This document shows positions 33,090 through 43,352 of a stretch of 44,526 bases of DNA, piece after piece. Each line of letters begins with the position of its first letter. Within the stretch, counting starts at the first letter, position 1. The notes beneath the pieces were generated by a model that was not told the origin of the DNA, did no database searches, and was given only the letters and a program-made list of their open reading frames with translations. The stretch lies in assembly GCF_000485595.1 (NCBI RefSeq), contig NW_014577474.1, positions 39,855 to 84,380 on the forward strand, read 5' to 3'. A program made the translations under genes and the position numbers. This DNA is from Priapulus caudatus. Taxonomy: Eukaryota > Priapulida > Priapulimorpha > Priapulimorphida > Priapulidae.

Positions 33090-33297
33090 GAACAGGGATT
33101 AGTTTTAACTAAAGATACGTTTTACAATCCAGGAGAATTTTCCTGCGCTGTGTGGATTACGATTGACTACGTCGTGACCACCGCTTCCATCTTCACGATG
33201 TTGGCCATCTCTATGGACCGGCTGTGGTCCGTCACCTGGAGTGTTCACTACAGAAACAACAACACGACTAGAAAGACGATCGCCATCATCAGCGTCT
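33090..33297 (+). pseudogene. Fragment of a rhodopsin-family GPCR (aminergic-like), TM3 region
   Basis: An open segment encodes FSCAVWITIDYVVTTASIFT then MLAISMDRLWSVTWSVHYR. The pattern C-x-x-W...D-Y-V...A-S-I...S-x-D-R-x-x-S-V...Y-R is that of the third transmembrane helix and intracellular loop 2 of muscarinic, histamine or other biogenic-amine receptors. The conserved Cys and the ligand-binding Asp position are present; the usual D-R-Y is D-R-L. Immediately after TRKTIAIISV the frame runs into a tandem repeat at 33298. No other transmembrane segments were found nearby. It could be one exon of a live gene, or a broken or retroposed piece. Confidence 0.65.
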
Positions 33298-33640
33298 GTA
33301 ACAACCACGTTACAAGGCAACTCCCCCCCCCTCATGCGACGCGGGCTCCCCGCGTCGCTACGTCTATGCCACGGTGTTGCCCCTAGCAACCGTGGCCAAG
33401 CAGTATCAGATAATGTGTAACAACCACGTTACAAGGCAACTCCCCCCCCCTCATGCGACGCGGGCTCCCCGCGTCGCTACATCTATGCCACGGTGTTGCC
33501 CCTAGCAACCGTGGCCAATCAATAGCAGTATCCGCGTATGTATGTGTATATCGGCATGTGAGCCTATATATCTATGCTACGGTGTTGCCCCTAGCAACCG
33601 TGGCCAATCAATAGCAGTATCCGCGTACGTATATGTGTAT
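33298..33640. repeat. Hairpin-dense ~119-bp tandem repeat
   Basis: Two nearly identical units (33298-33416, 33417-33534) and a third partial unit (about 33568-33627). Each full unit contains GTAAC…GTTAC, GCGACGCGGG-CTC-CCCGCGTCGC and GCCACGGTGTTGC…GCAACCGTGGC, three separate stem-loops. Confidence 0.85.
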
Positions 33641-33730
33641 CGGTATGTGTCCCTATGTGTATCGACGCCGGCATCCTATAATTGAGTTACAGTGGCGAGT
33701 GCCGCTAAGTGACCTATCACGTAGAAGGCA

Positions 33731-34090
33731 CGTGACCAATTAGCCGGCGCAGTAGTAAGGGATAGCGAATCCTCGGAGGAGTCCAATAATGCAGTTAGCG
33801 GGTTTCTTTGAGGTCCGAGAGGATCCTCGAAGGGGCCCGGTAATGGGATTAGCGGCAGTCTTTGAAATCCGAGAGGATCCTCCGAGGAGGTCAATGATAT
33901 AATTATCGCGACGTGACCAATTAGCCGACGCCATGGTGAAGGATAGGAGCATCCTCGGAGGAGTCCAATAATGCAGTTAGCGGGTCTCTTTGAGGTCCGA
34001 GAGGATCCTCGAAGGGGCCCGGTAATGGGATTAGCGGCAGGCTTTGAAAGCCGAGAGGATCCTCCGAGGGGTTCAATAATATAGTTATCT
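33731..34090. repeat. 181-bp tandem duplication made of ~60-bp subunits
   Basis: Two units start at 33731 and 33912 with CGTGACCAATTAGCC. Each contains two or three related subunits around CCGAGAGGATCCTC and TTAGCGG. Both strands stay open over much of it because the unit length and composition avoid stops. A 177-codon minus-strand ORF is not considered a gene. Confidence 0.8.
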
Positions 34091-34124
34091 CGAGCCCAAG
34101 GGCTCGGGATTGTGAAAGGCAGGC

Positions 34125-34300
34125 GTATACCCACACACACACGCACACACAGGCGTACACGCGCACCCATGAACACACACGCACACAGCGAAGATCGCTC
34201 AATACGCAAGCATACATAAGAAATACATCATCATCATAATCAGCATCATCATCATCATCATGATCATGATCATCATCGTGAGCATCATCATAGCTTGCTC
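34125..34300. repeat. (CA)n and (ATC)n microsatellites
   Basis: CACACACACACGCACACACA near 34130-34155 and ATCATCATC…GATCATGATC near 34225-34290. Confidence 0.8.
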
Positions 34301-34640
34301 ATACATAAGAAATGGCGGGAATTGTGAAGCTACAAAGCCATCTAGGCATGCGCGAATGTGCGCGCTAACTAATGCACGCTGCGCGGAGATCGCAACACTC
34401 GCACGCGATGCGCACAAGTGAGTAATCTACGATAGTAATGAACTACAATCTTTAATACTGCAAGCAGCAACGTAGTCATAGTGGAACAGTAAAGCTAAAC
34501 CGGCAAAAGATCAGTTTCACTCACCTAGCCGACGATACGGCGCTTGAAACAGGATCGTCAGTCTCGAGCGGTAGACAGAAGTCAGTGTCGGCACTGTGAT
34601 CGTATAGGAAGCACCGTGGAAATGACCACAACCAGGAACA
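34301..34640. other. Leader-like sequence downstream (minus strand) of an LTR; no gene
   Basis: On the minus strand this follows the primer site of the LTR at 34666-35090. A possible splice donor CTAG|GTGAGT (minus) occurs near 34530. No coding sequence is evident. Confidence 0.35.
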
Positions 34641-34644
34641 TGAT

Positions 34645-34662
34645 CGACGCTCACTGGCACCA
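34645..34662 (-). promoter_or_regulatory. Primer-binding site of the minus-strand LTR
   Basis: Minus-strand TGGTGCCAGTGAGCGTCG begins three bases after the LTR end (…CGTTACA-TTT), the usual place for a tRNA primer site. Confidence 0.55.
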
Positions 34663-34665
34663 AAA

Positions 34666-35090
34666 TGTAACGATGTTTCTTACGTTACTTGATAGTTATA
34701 GATTCTAATGTTGTATGCATAGCCAAAAGACATAGATAAAGAGAAAGCCAGTTATACCATGGTTCGAAGTTATAGATTCCGTAGTTTAATGCTGGTACTT
34801 CAAGCACAGAGTACAGAGCCGTGGTCGCGGTCGTGCGTATTCGAGCCTGGTTGGGGAGCGAATTCCCCGACTTTCCTTGCGCTCTCCGCCTTTTATACAC
34901 TGGCACGACCGCGAACCACGCATGCGCCGTGGTTTGTTACACAAATTTACGTGGAAGGTTCGAGGGAAGCTACCTTTAATTATGCTGAGAGGGTCTATGT
35001 CCTCCAGGGTACTGCCGGAACGTACCCTGGTACTAAATACTACTATCTAATATGCCGGACCGTACCTCGCCTACTCCACTAACGAGTCTA
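34666..35090 (-). repeat. LTR (minus strand) of a further retrotransposon
   Basis: Read on the minus strand it ends ACATCGTTACA followed by a primer site, and contains a TATA box (GTGTATAAAAGGCGG, about 34891-34905) ahead of a GC-rich start region. The minus-strand start of the LTR is uncertain, near 35085, where LINE sequence begins. The segment 34932-35044 recurs at 31986-32102 next to the gap. No internal coding region of this element is seen. Confidence 0.55.
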
Positions 35091-35093
35091 GGG

Positions 35094-36150
35094 AATCGCC
35101 CCGGGTCACTCCGTTATACAAAAAGAAAGACCCGCTAGATAGACAATACTATCGTCCGGTGAGTGTTCTACCGGCGATATCCAAAATTTTTGAAAGGGCC
35201 ATATCTGAGCAGATGGCTGTATTTTTTAAAGACATTTTCAATCCAATGCTGTCCGCTTTTCGACCTGGGTATAGTTGTCAATCAACTCTGTTGGCTCTCA
35301 CCGAGGAGTGGCGGGCAGCGTTGGATAGAAATGACTATGTAGCTGCTATTTTAATAGATTTATCGAAAGCGTTCGACTGTCTGCCGCACGATCTGATCCT
35401 GGAAAAACTCAAAGCTTACGGTTTGTCGGAAGGTGCTGTAACACTAATGGGAAGCTATCTCTCAAACCGTGAGCAATGTGTGCAGCTCGGAAGCAGTACG
35501 AGTACTTTTCTAAATATCACAAAGGGCATACCCCAGGGTTCGATTTTCGGACCCATAATTTTTAATATTTTTATAAATGATATATTCTATTTTGTAAACA
35601 AAACACACCTCGTTAATTATGCCGATGACAACACCCTTTCATATTGCCATCCAGAGTTCGAGCAGCTAAAACAAACTCTTGAAGCTGAAAGCGTGTCACA
35701 AGTCGAATGGTTCTCCGACAACCAGATGGAAGCAAATCCAGAGAAATTCCAAGCTCTGAGTGTCGGGAAACGGACATTCGAAAAAAAACCAGTATTTTAT
35801 GTAGCCAACAATAGTATACCATGTGAGGAATCTGTCATTTTACTAGGAGTGGAAATAGATTATTTATTAAATTTTGACAAACATGTTGGTAAAATGTGCA
35901 AAAAGGCGCCTCACAGCAAATTAATGTTCTGAAGCGTATAGGGAAGTTTTTAACATTAGAAGGACGGAAGGCTGTGTATCATGCTTTTATCATGTCAAAT
36001 TTTAATTTTTGTCCGTTGACATGGCACTTTTGTAAAAAAGCAAACACAGACAAGCTGGAAAGACTCCATTGTAGGGCATTGAAATTTGTATACCAGGAAC
36101 ATGACAGCTCATATGAGGAGCTTTTACATAACAAGTGCCGCGGAGCGACA
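35094..36150 (+). pseudogene. LINE reverse transcriptase, copy 1 (Jockey/CR1-like), truncated and frameshifted
   Basis: Contains RT motifs in order: RVTPLYKKKDPLDRQYYRPV, LSAFRPGYSCQSTLLALTEE, AILIDLSKAFDCLPHDLIL, KGIPQGSIFGPIIFNIFIND, YADDNTL (catalytic Asp pair), and LLGVEIDYLLNFDKHVGKM. A one-base change near 35907 shifts the frame relative to the second copy, after which CKKA…QQINVLKRIGKFLTLEGRKAV continues to about 36140. The 5' part (endonuclease) and 3' end are missing; the left edge abuts an LTR. Non-LTR retrotransposon RT; the clade call is tentative. Confidence 0.85.
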
Positions 36151-36399
36151 TCACTCATCTAACGTCTACTGTGGTGACTCTGTGGTGGAGTGGTGGGATT
36201 CTAGTAAACCTTGTTAATCCCCAATGTGTTCACATACACGCCAAAACAGTGGAAGGCACAGGGATGGTATCAGGAACCTTCTCAAAGGAATGTTCGTTGG
36301 GATTGTTATGAAAGTTGCCACGAGATGGCGCGTACGTTTAAGTGTCTTAAGATTCAAGATGGAAGCTCCCATCGTACGTAGTAGCAACAACGGCTGCGA

Positions 36400-36670
36400 C
36401 TAGGGACAGCGCGTCTCCCAAGGTACCGAATTCTCTCCCTAGAGGGCCTTATTATTATTATTATTTTGAATTAGGGATAGGGTTAGGGTTAGGATTAGGG
36501 TTAGGGTTAGGGTTAGGGTTAGGATTAGGGTTAGGGTTAGGATTTGGGTTAGGGTTAGGGTTAGGGTTAACTGATTTTATTAATTGTTAATTAATAATGC
36601 GCCATCTAGCGGATCACTATCTCTCCCCTGAAACCTACTATTTCGGATTTGGGAGACGCGCTGTCCCTAG
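36400..36670. mobile_element. MITE-like element carrying a TTAGGG array
   Basis: Perfect 22-bp terminal inverted repeats (36400-36421, CTAGGGACAGCGCGTCTCCC…; 36649-36670). Inside, 36476-36571 is a run of (TTAGGG)n with a few ATTAGG/GATTTGGG variants, preceded by (ATT)n. No ORF. Confidence 0.75.
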
Positions 36671-36892
36671 TAGCATCCAGCAACAACTATTTGCAAGACA
36701 GAATAGGTAAGCACTCATCCATTTACCTACGCAAGCCCACAGGCTGAAATAGAGAGATGCCACCTGTAACTAATTAACGCAGGCAAAAACTACACAGTAA
36801 TATCACCACCACATGCACTGGCAGTGGCCACTGGCAGTGGCATACATTACATCAAGAGCATATAAAGAAGGAGAGCGTACAAGGGTAAAATG

Positions 36893-37511
36893 CTGAAACC
36901 ATGCTGCAGTATTAGTCGAATTAATAAACCTTTCCCGTTTTATTTTGACGATCCTTTGCAGTATTATTGATTAGCTGTCTTACCTTGTTCATATAAAACA
37001 AACCGCATGTCCCTACGATGCCCCTACGCTGAGATAATGAGCGGTGGAAATCTGGTATTTTCACCGAAACCCCACTCGAGATCAGTGTTTACTGCGTCCC
37101 TCACTCGAAGTGTTATAACTTCGGGAAACCTCGCGTGTCCCGAATGACGTCTGTTATTGATTGCCATAGTGATGACCCCCACCTGTGCCCACCTCACGCC
37201 CACCTCACGCTGGATGTATAGTAAACTCTGGTAGTATTACGTGAGTCAGCACCACTATGGCGCTACACAGCGGCGCCCGGAAGCAACCCACAGTGGAAAC
37301 ACTTCGAGAGACAGTCGCAGTTCACACTGATCTCGAGTCGGTTTTAGTTGAAGATACCAGATTTTCACCGCTCATTATCTCAGCGTAGGGGCATCGTAGG
37401 GACATGCGGTTTGTTTTATATGAACAAGGTAAGACAGCTAAACTGCAAAGGATCGTCAAAATAAAACGGGAAAGGTTTATTAATTCGACTAATACTGCAG
37501 CATGGTTTCAG
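36893..37511. repeat. Long inverted repeat (arms about 220 bp), right end at an N
   Basis: Left arm about 36893-37115, right arm about 37288-37511, starting CTGAAACCATGCTGCAG and ending with its complement. The arms differ by an 8-bp insertion and substitutions, so this is not a simple read foldback. The spacer of about 170 bp has no ORF. The right end coincides with the single N at 37512. Confidence 0.75.
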
Positions 37512-37512
37512 N
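37512..37512. other. Ambiguous base (N) at a junction
   Basis: A single N separates the long inverted repeat from a truncated gypsy pol. Probably a scaffold join or an unresolved breakpoint. Confidence 0.9.
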
Positions 37513-37529
37513 CCTTCACTTGCGCTCTG

Positions 37530-38340
37530 GGGTACACTAGCATTTACGATACGCAGATATGGCTTGCCTTAGCCATTGCGGCAGCCGATCCCGTCCCTGC
37601 TGAAAATGTGTCTGCTAGAAAGTAACTTGTTTCTGTCCAAACACTGCCATTTTGTCCTTATTCAGCTTTAAGTTGGCTTGTTCAAAGTCGCTGTAGTACC
37701 GGTTTCAGGTTTTTGTCGTGCGATTCTTGGGTTTGTCCATACACAATGATGTCATCCTGACATGTTTTTGGCATCCCTTTAAACACCGGATAACACTGGC
37801 GCTGATTAGTGCATTCTGAAAGATCTCCGAACGGCGTTGATACCTGAACATTAACGTCTTTTTGTATCTGAACAGTTCCAACATGCCGTTGAGAATGTCG
37901 TCAATGTATCGACTCTCAGTTGGAGTTCAGTTGATGATACGCCTGACCTTAAAATCCAGCAGCAGCTAAAAACTGATGCACCATTCAAGTCTGTGATCAG
38001 CATCGTCGTATTGTCGGCTTAAATGACAATGTTTGCTGTGCGTCTTTTTATCGGCTTTCATTTGCTTTCCTCATGTCCACACATATCCGAACCTGCATTG
38101 TTCTTTTTGTACCACCAGCAATAGGGCTGACCCAATGGCATTGGACCGCTACCTTGCTCGATAGTCATCTCTTTGAGTTTGTCATGTTCCTTCTCGACAG
38201 CTTTCCTGTACGTGGAATGGAATGACGTGCGATGTGGTTTGTTTGCTTTGGCTCACATTCTCGTCGATGTAATAAATTCACCTGTATGTTTTCCGCTTTG
38301 CCCATACCCTTGAAGATGTCGAAACTTCCCGCTATTTGGT
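37530..38340 (-). pseudogene. Decayed Ty3/gypsy reverse transcriptase
   Basis: On the minus strand, with many stops and shifts, the typical order is still readable: DIFKGMGK, QVNLL, KAVEKEHDKLKEMTIEQ, ITDLNGASVFS, TTFST, GINA, then an RT-thumb-like end (DRNKLLF…). Truncated at the N. Belongs to the element whose gag and LTR lie at 38868-40226. Confidence 0.7.
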
Positions 38341-38867
38341 CTGCCTCCTAGATGCCAGCATCTCTGTGCTACATGTATAATGCCTGATCTTCAGCTGCTC
38401 TGTAGCCTAAAAGGTTAACCGGTGCTGCATCGTACAGACATGACTATTAGTCCTCCACAACGGCTTCTTGGTCATACTGTATCTTGGTTTAAGTACTCAC
38501 GGTAGGCATAAGGTTTCTTGAGCCATAAGGGTAGAGCCTTAGTCGTCGTGTTGAAACAGCAGTGCACGTGGGAGGTGCCCCTTACGGTTGAAAGTTTCGC
38601 GTGTCTATGATGTCACTGATGGCCCTGGTTGTCACATTCATTCTTAGCGACTTTCCCCTCAATTTCTTTTACATCGGCATGTTAGTAGCTTTGGTCCCCG
38701 GTGGGCTGAGTCTGCGCACGCAAACGTGGTATCTGCATCGTCCGAGAATATCCGATGCTGATGTGCTTTCATGCTCTGGCTGTAGAAGCTTTGTCCTCTG
38801 TGACGTGAATCGCTGACTGTTCCTGCTCTTCCTGTGTCTTGATCTAGCACACGCACGAAGTGGTTAA

Positions 38868-39113
38868 GCTTCGGCACTTGATCCTACAATGACTTGCCCC
38901 TGGCTGAAGATATGGCTTACTTTGGGGGTGTGGATACATCCACCACAGATATAGGCACGGTCCTAGCTTCCCTACCCACCAGTGCGTGAGGGCTTCTGTA
39001 TCTGTGTGAGGTAGCTTCGTCGGCTTTTGTCGCAGGGTCCTGCTGTTTCTTATGAATACGGTTTTTGAATAACGAGTGTTGTACGGTGCCCTACCATCGT
39101 TCGTCACCTTCAA
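38868..39113 (-). pseudogene. Decayed gypsy gag zinc-finger region
   Basis: Minus strand, across frames, shows a CLY-(C)-GG…HPHPQ…P-G-x-x-C…KLNHFVRV pattern equivalent to the double zinc-binding end of Mag/CsRn1-type Gag (compare 835-960). Heavily mutated. Confidence 0.45.
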
Positions 39114-39789
39114 TACACTTGCCTCGTGGCTATCTGACAGCTCTAGTGTTCTACCCCTATACTAGCAGTTTGCCATGTGCTCAAAATCCGTTTCCCGTAG
39201 GAGGCACGTTACGTCTTAGGTCCGGATGATCTGGACCGTGCACTGAACATCTGTGTTTTGATTTCCCGGTCGTTCCTGTCGATGCCAAACTCATCCGTGT
39301 CACGCTCATTGATCGTTAGCCGTGTGGGTGTGGTATGTGCCAGGACTCCCAACAGCTGTTTCTCCTTCCTGAAGCAGGTAGAACTTCACTGCTCCTATAT
39401 TTCTCTCTGGGTTGAAGTAGTTTGTTAACTGTTCAGCGGGCGAAGCTCAAAGCTCACTCTTCACTCCTGTTCGGGCAGGCGTGATGAAACTTCAATACAC
39501 TTCGTCACCAGCATAGTGGTAGAATTATAGCTCTTTTCCGTTTTTGGTGTGGTTCATGTTTCAATGCTAACATCACCGATTCTCCAACTTCGCCACCCAT
39601 CTTCGCCCGATCTCAGTCCAGTGTTGCCACTGTCCGCGTGCACGGCGACGCTGGAAATTGTGGGTGGTCACGGTTGTCATTGCTCCGTTTCCCTATTGAA
39701 TCAGTCGTTGAAGCGTAGGCTTCCCCAGCTCGGTTCTGTAAGCCCGCCAGTGCTCGTACGTAGCGCTGCACACGTAGGTCTTCGCCTGA

Positions 39790-39990
39790 TCGGATATGGC
39801 AGGAAAACACACTGAGACGTTTCAGTTTCAATTTCAGTTGCTAGAAAAGTTGGAACAAACGGCTGCGCTGCTCCAACTGGCAATTGGCACATTGGTATGC
39901 ACTTTGGAACCGTTTCGTATACGATGGCGTTTGCCTTCGTTCAACGCGTCAAAACCTGTCTCTGGAATATGCCACTGATCTGTTTTCACT
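39790..39990 (-). pseudogene. Decayed gypsy gag N-terminal region
   Basis: Minus strand shows LEQRSRLFQLF and FLATEIETET, which resemble the W-x-x-R-F-E-x-F-L-x-A-T-E-I start of invertebrate gypsy Gag. Located as expected 15-230 nt after the primer site. Confidence 0.45.
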
Positions 39991-40003
39991 CCAGCCTTTC
40001 CGT

Positions 40004-40015
40004 CCTCGTGCGCCA
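40004..40015 (-). promoter_or_regulatory. Primer-binding site of the minus-strand gypsy element
   Basis: Minus-strand TGGCGCACGAGG lies four bases beyond the LTR end, between LTR and gag. Confidence 0.55.
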
Positions 40016-40019
40016 GAAA

Positions 40020-40226
40020 TATTAGTGTGTAAGCCTGCCTCTGAACACTGTACCAAGTAAACAGCGTCTGTTACTGTTCATCACACACATGGCTCAAGAA
40101 ACCCCAGGTATGTATTTATTCCCACCGATGACGTGGTTTGCATATACAATGAGTGTTCATAGATCACGTGTTGGTCGAGTTAAACGAATACAGAAAGTAA
40201 AGCATAACATACTAACTACATCTACA
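40020..40226 (-). repeat. 5' LTR (minus strand) of the decayed gypsy element
   Basis: About 207 bp; minus-strand start TGTAGATGTAG and end …GGCTTACACACTAATA. It abuts AACAC (40227-40231) and then LINE sequence. A second copy of its end begins at 44461 at the window edge, preceded by the same AACAC. Confidence 0.7.
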
Positions 40227-40231
40227 AACAC

Positions 40232-41606
40232 TAAAACAGGCGAGCTTTCTTGATAGACTGAAGTTGGCAAGGGTCCACTCGATATATCAAAGAAAGACCG
40301 CTAGAAGAAATAGTCTATCGTCCGGTGATGTTAATTCCCGGCGATATCCAAATTTTGAAGGGCCATATCTGAGGCAAGATGGCTGTATTTTTTAAAGACA
40401 TTTCAAATCCAATGCTGTCCGCTTTTCGACCTGGGTATAGTTGTCAATCAACTCTGTTGGCTCTCACCGAGGAGTGGCGGGCAGCATTGGATAGAAATGA
40501 CTATGTAGCTGCTATTTTAATGGATTTATCGAAAGCGTTCGACTGTCTGCCGCACGATCTGATCCTGGAAAAACTCAAAGCTTACGGTTTGTCGGAAGGT
40601 GCTATAACACTAATGGGAAGCTATCTCTCAAACCGCGAGCAATGTGTGCAGCTCGGAAGCAGTACGAGTACTTTTCTAAATATCACAAAGGGCGTACCAC
40701 AGGGTTCGATTTTGGGACCCATAATTTTTAATATTTTTATAAATGGTATATTCTATTTTGTAAACAAAACACTCCTCGTAAATTATGCCGATGACAATAC
40801 CCTGTCTTATTGCCATCCGGAGTTCGAGCAGCTAAAACAAACTCTCGAAGCTGAAAGCGTGTCACTAGTCGAATGGTTCTCCGACAACCAGATGGAAGAA
40901 AATCCAGAGAAATTCCAGGCTCTGAGTGTCGGGAAACGGACATTCGAAAAGAAACCAGTATTTCATGTAGCCAACAATAGTATACCATGTGAGGAATCTG
41001 TCATTTTACTAGGAGTGGAAATAGATTATTTATTAAATTTTGACAAACATGTTGGTAAAATGTGCAAAAAAGCCTCACAGCAAATTAATGTTCTGAAGCG
41101 TATAGGGAAGTTTTTAACATTAGAAGGACGGAAGGCTGTGTATCATGCTTTTATCGTGTCAAATTGTATTTTTTGTCCTTTGACATGGCACTTTTGTAAA
41201 AAGGCAAACACAGACAAGCTGGAAAGACTCCATTGTAGAGCATTGAAATTTGTATACCAGGAACATAAAAACATTACATAAAAATAAAACAAGTTCCCTC
41301 CACCTTGGGCGTCTCCGAAACATTGCCACAGAGACTTTTAAAATTATTCACGGACAGTCCCCAGTTTATTTAAAGAATTTTATCCACATGCGGAAATCTG
41401 CGTACTCTTTTAAATACAAAAGTGTCTTAACCACACCAAATATCAGAACTGTGACATATGGCACAAATAGCTTTAGAACATTAGCTGCACAAAGGTGTGG
41501 AACAGTCTGCCAGAAAATGCCAGACAGACTGTATGTTTTAACGAGTTTAAAATGTTTATCAAAACATGGAATGGTTTTGCATGCCAAATGTGCAATGTGC
41601 AAATGA
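40232..41606 (+). pseudogene. LINE reverse transcriptase, copy 2
   Basis: Starts inside a codon run equivalent to …LDRLKLARVTPLY, with small indels up to about 40380. It is then open from 40379 to 41281 with the RT motifs LSAFRPGYSCQSTLLALTEE, LMDLSKAFDCLPHDLILEKL, KGVPQGSILGPIIFNIFING, YADDNTLSY and LLGVEIDYLLNF. After a deletion and frame change at about 41265-41285 the C-terminal region (LRNIATETFKIIHGQSPVYL…NSFRTLAAQRCGTVC…CAMCK) ends at 41604-41606. Some positions are altered (ND to NG after FIFI). Closely related to copy 1. The 5' end is cut by the LTR insertion at 40226. Confidence 0.88.
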
Positions 41607-41880
41607 TCTTGTTATCTGCAGTATGTTTTTAGTAAATTTTTGCGGATAGCAACATCTGTAACTGTTGCTATAAATTGTAAATATCTATGTATTATACCTA
41701 AAATTTATTCATGTACTCGAATGCGTGTATAGTATGCATGTTTTAAAATTGTTATGTACTGTTTTATTTATTGGTCAACCTTTGTTAGTTGGTCGGTCTT
41801 AAAAGCTCTTCGGAGCTTATGTTTTTTCTCGTTGTAAACATACCGACTATAAATAAAGCTTACTTGAACTTGAACTTGAT
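41607..41880 (+). repeat. LINE 3' untranslated end with UUCG hairpin and repeat tail
   Basis: The non-coding end contains AAGCTC-TTCG-GAGCTT (41803-41818), a perfect six-pair stem with a UUCG tetraloop, then AATAAA (about 41853) and a (CTTGAA)n tail at about 41863-41880. LINE RTs of several clades recognise a 3' hairpin plus a short tandem tail; here that is inference from layout. Confidence 0.7.
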
Positions 41881-42240
41881 TTCACTGCGCGTTGTCTTAT
41901 AAAAGGTATTTGAAAATACCTCCAATGTTGTTCAAATTCTCAGATGTTGTTGACACGTTCGCATTGCTCTGCCAAGCAACCGTACAGCGGGTGCAACCCG
42001 TAGCAACATGTGACGTCACCTAACTGATTCGGGGCTAAATTGTTTGGCAAACAATTCGGCATTGGCGCCAGATTGCCAGATTTCGCACCTCTTTCTTGTG
42101 GGTTTTAAGCAAACGTGCAGTGAAATTGGAGGAACTAGAGTTTATTTTGTCATAAAGTAGTGTAATTATGCATGACACGAAGTATTTGCTAGTCTAGTAC
42201 TGGAGAAATTAGCGTTTGGATGCGCATATTGTGGCTTTAA

Positions 42241-43200
42241 GGGAGAATCAGAGAACAAAACAAGGTAAAGTTTGAATATATTTATTCACATATTGATAGA
42301 ATAAAAAGTTGAAACTACGCAAAACGCTGTAAAACAGTGTCATGCTCTTCTCTATTATGGACTCTTGATATTAATATATATCTGAAGATAAATGTGGGAC
42401 CGTTAATTATTTTGTTATCTTTATGTGCCCTAGACATTCACACTAGAATTCTATCCATAGGTGCAAGGGTGTAGAAAACCTTCCCTTTCTTTTCCCTTCT
42501 TCACCTTTTCGCTATCTTTTCTGCGCATTATTCATAACACCTCCCTAACCTGTCACCCACATCTATATTATTCTCCATGCTGTTCTGCTATTAAACCCCT
42601 TTTACCCCTCCTCATTATTAATATTATGCCTAAAAAAAGACGTTTGTTTCTGCTAACGAGCAGTTTTGTATTCTAACAATACTAATACGCGTGCAGTGTA
42701 AATTAAATTACTATGTGGTGTGTGTCAAAACTCCCTGTGTTCTGATAGATCGGCTCTGTGTACAGATTGCAGTGTAGATAGACGGTTGTGTAGCAGTGTT
42801 CGTGTGTATGTACTCACAACTTTATAGTGATAAAATCGGAATCAACTGAGCAACACCGTATGACAGCACGTAATATTAACTAAAGGTAGGTTCTAATGAA
42901 GTATTTGATTCAATGACTCAGCAAGCTGTGGGTGTACAGTGTTCAGTATTGTTAGGGTCTAGTGCTGAAATCAAATTCACCAGCACAGCTACTCTTATCA
43001 ACTGCGAGGCCCAATGAAATCAAGTTTAATTGTACAAGGCAAGCACTTCTTGCCATACATATGAATCAAGAATCCATAATCGAGAAGAGTATGACACTGA
43101 TTTAACAGTGTTTTGCGTAGTTTTCAACAAGAAATTATTCTATCAATATGTGAATAAATATGTATTCAAACTTTACCTTGTTTTGTTCTCTGATTCTCCC
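42241..43200. mobile_element. Inner element with ~130-bp inverted repeats, inserted at TTAA
   Basis: Starts GGGAGAATCAGAGAAC and ends GTTCTCTGATTCTCCC; arms 42241-42373 and 43066-43200. Flanked by TTAA (42237-42240) and TTAG (43201-43204). The undisturbed arm of the outer element reads straight through CTTTAATCATATG (complement of 43720-43735), proving insertion. No ORF; a piggyBac-like or Harbinger-like MITE by target choice. Confidence 0.78.
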
Positions 43201-43310
43201 TTAGTCATATGAAACCACCATGCAGTTTACTTGAAAATCGTATGTGTTCTTCAAAAAAATTCTTTGAATACGACACAGTTTCACACAATTTTTCCCATGA
43301 TTTGCATGAT

Positions 43311-43352
43311 ATCAGGAGTAGATAATAGAAGATTCTATTATCTACTCCTGAT
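43311..43352. repeat. 42-bp near-perfect palindrome, small insertion
   Basis: ATCAGGAGTAGATAATAGAA, a 2-nt loop, then its exact complement. The facing arm of the outer element (about 43625-43640) lacks it, so it arrived later. Confidence 0.85.

Noticed and set aside
33676..34209. 177-codon minus-strand ORF with repeated P-I-T-G-P-L-R-G-like blocks
   Set aside because: The blocks simply mirror the 181-bp tandem repeat, and other frames are open too.
34759..35082. 107-codon plus-strand ORF
   Set aside because: Falls inside an LTR that reads on the minus strand; no protein features.
36476..36571. True chromosome end
   Set aside because: The TTAGGG tract is short, flanked by inverted repeats and by ordinary sequence on both sides.
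42461..42676. 71-codon ORF inside the inner inverted-repeat element
   Set aside because: Pyrimidine-rich low-complexity sequence; no transposase motif.
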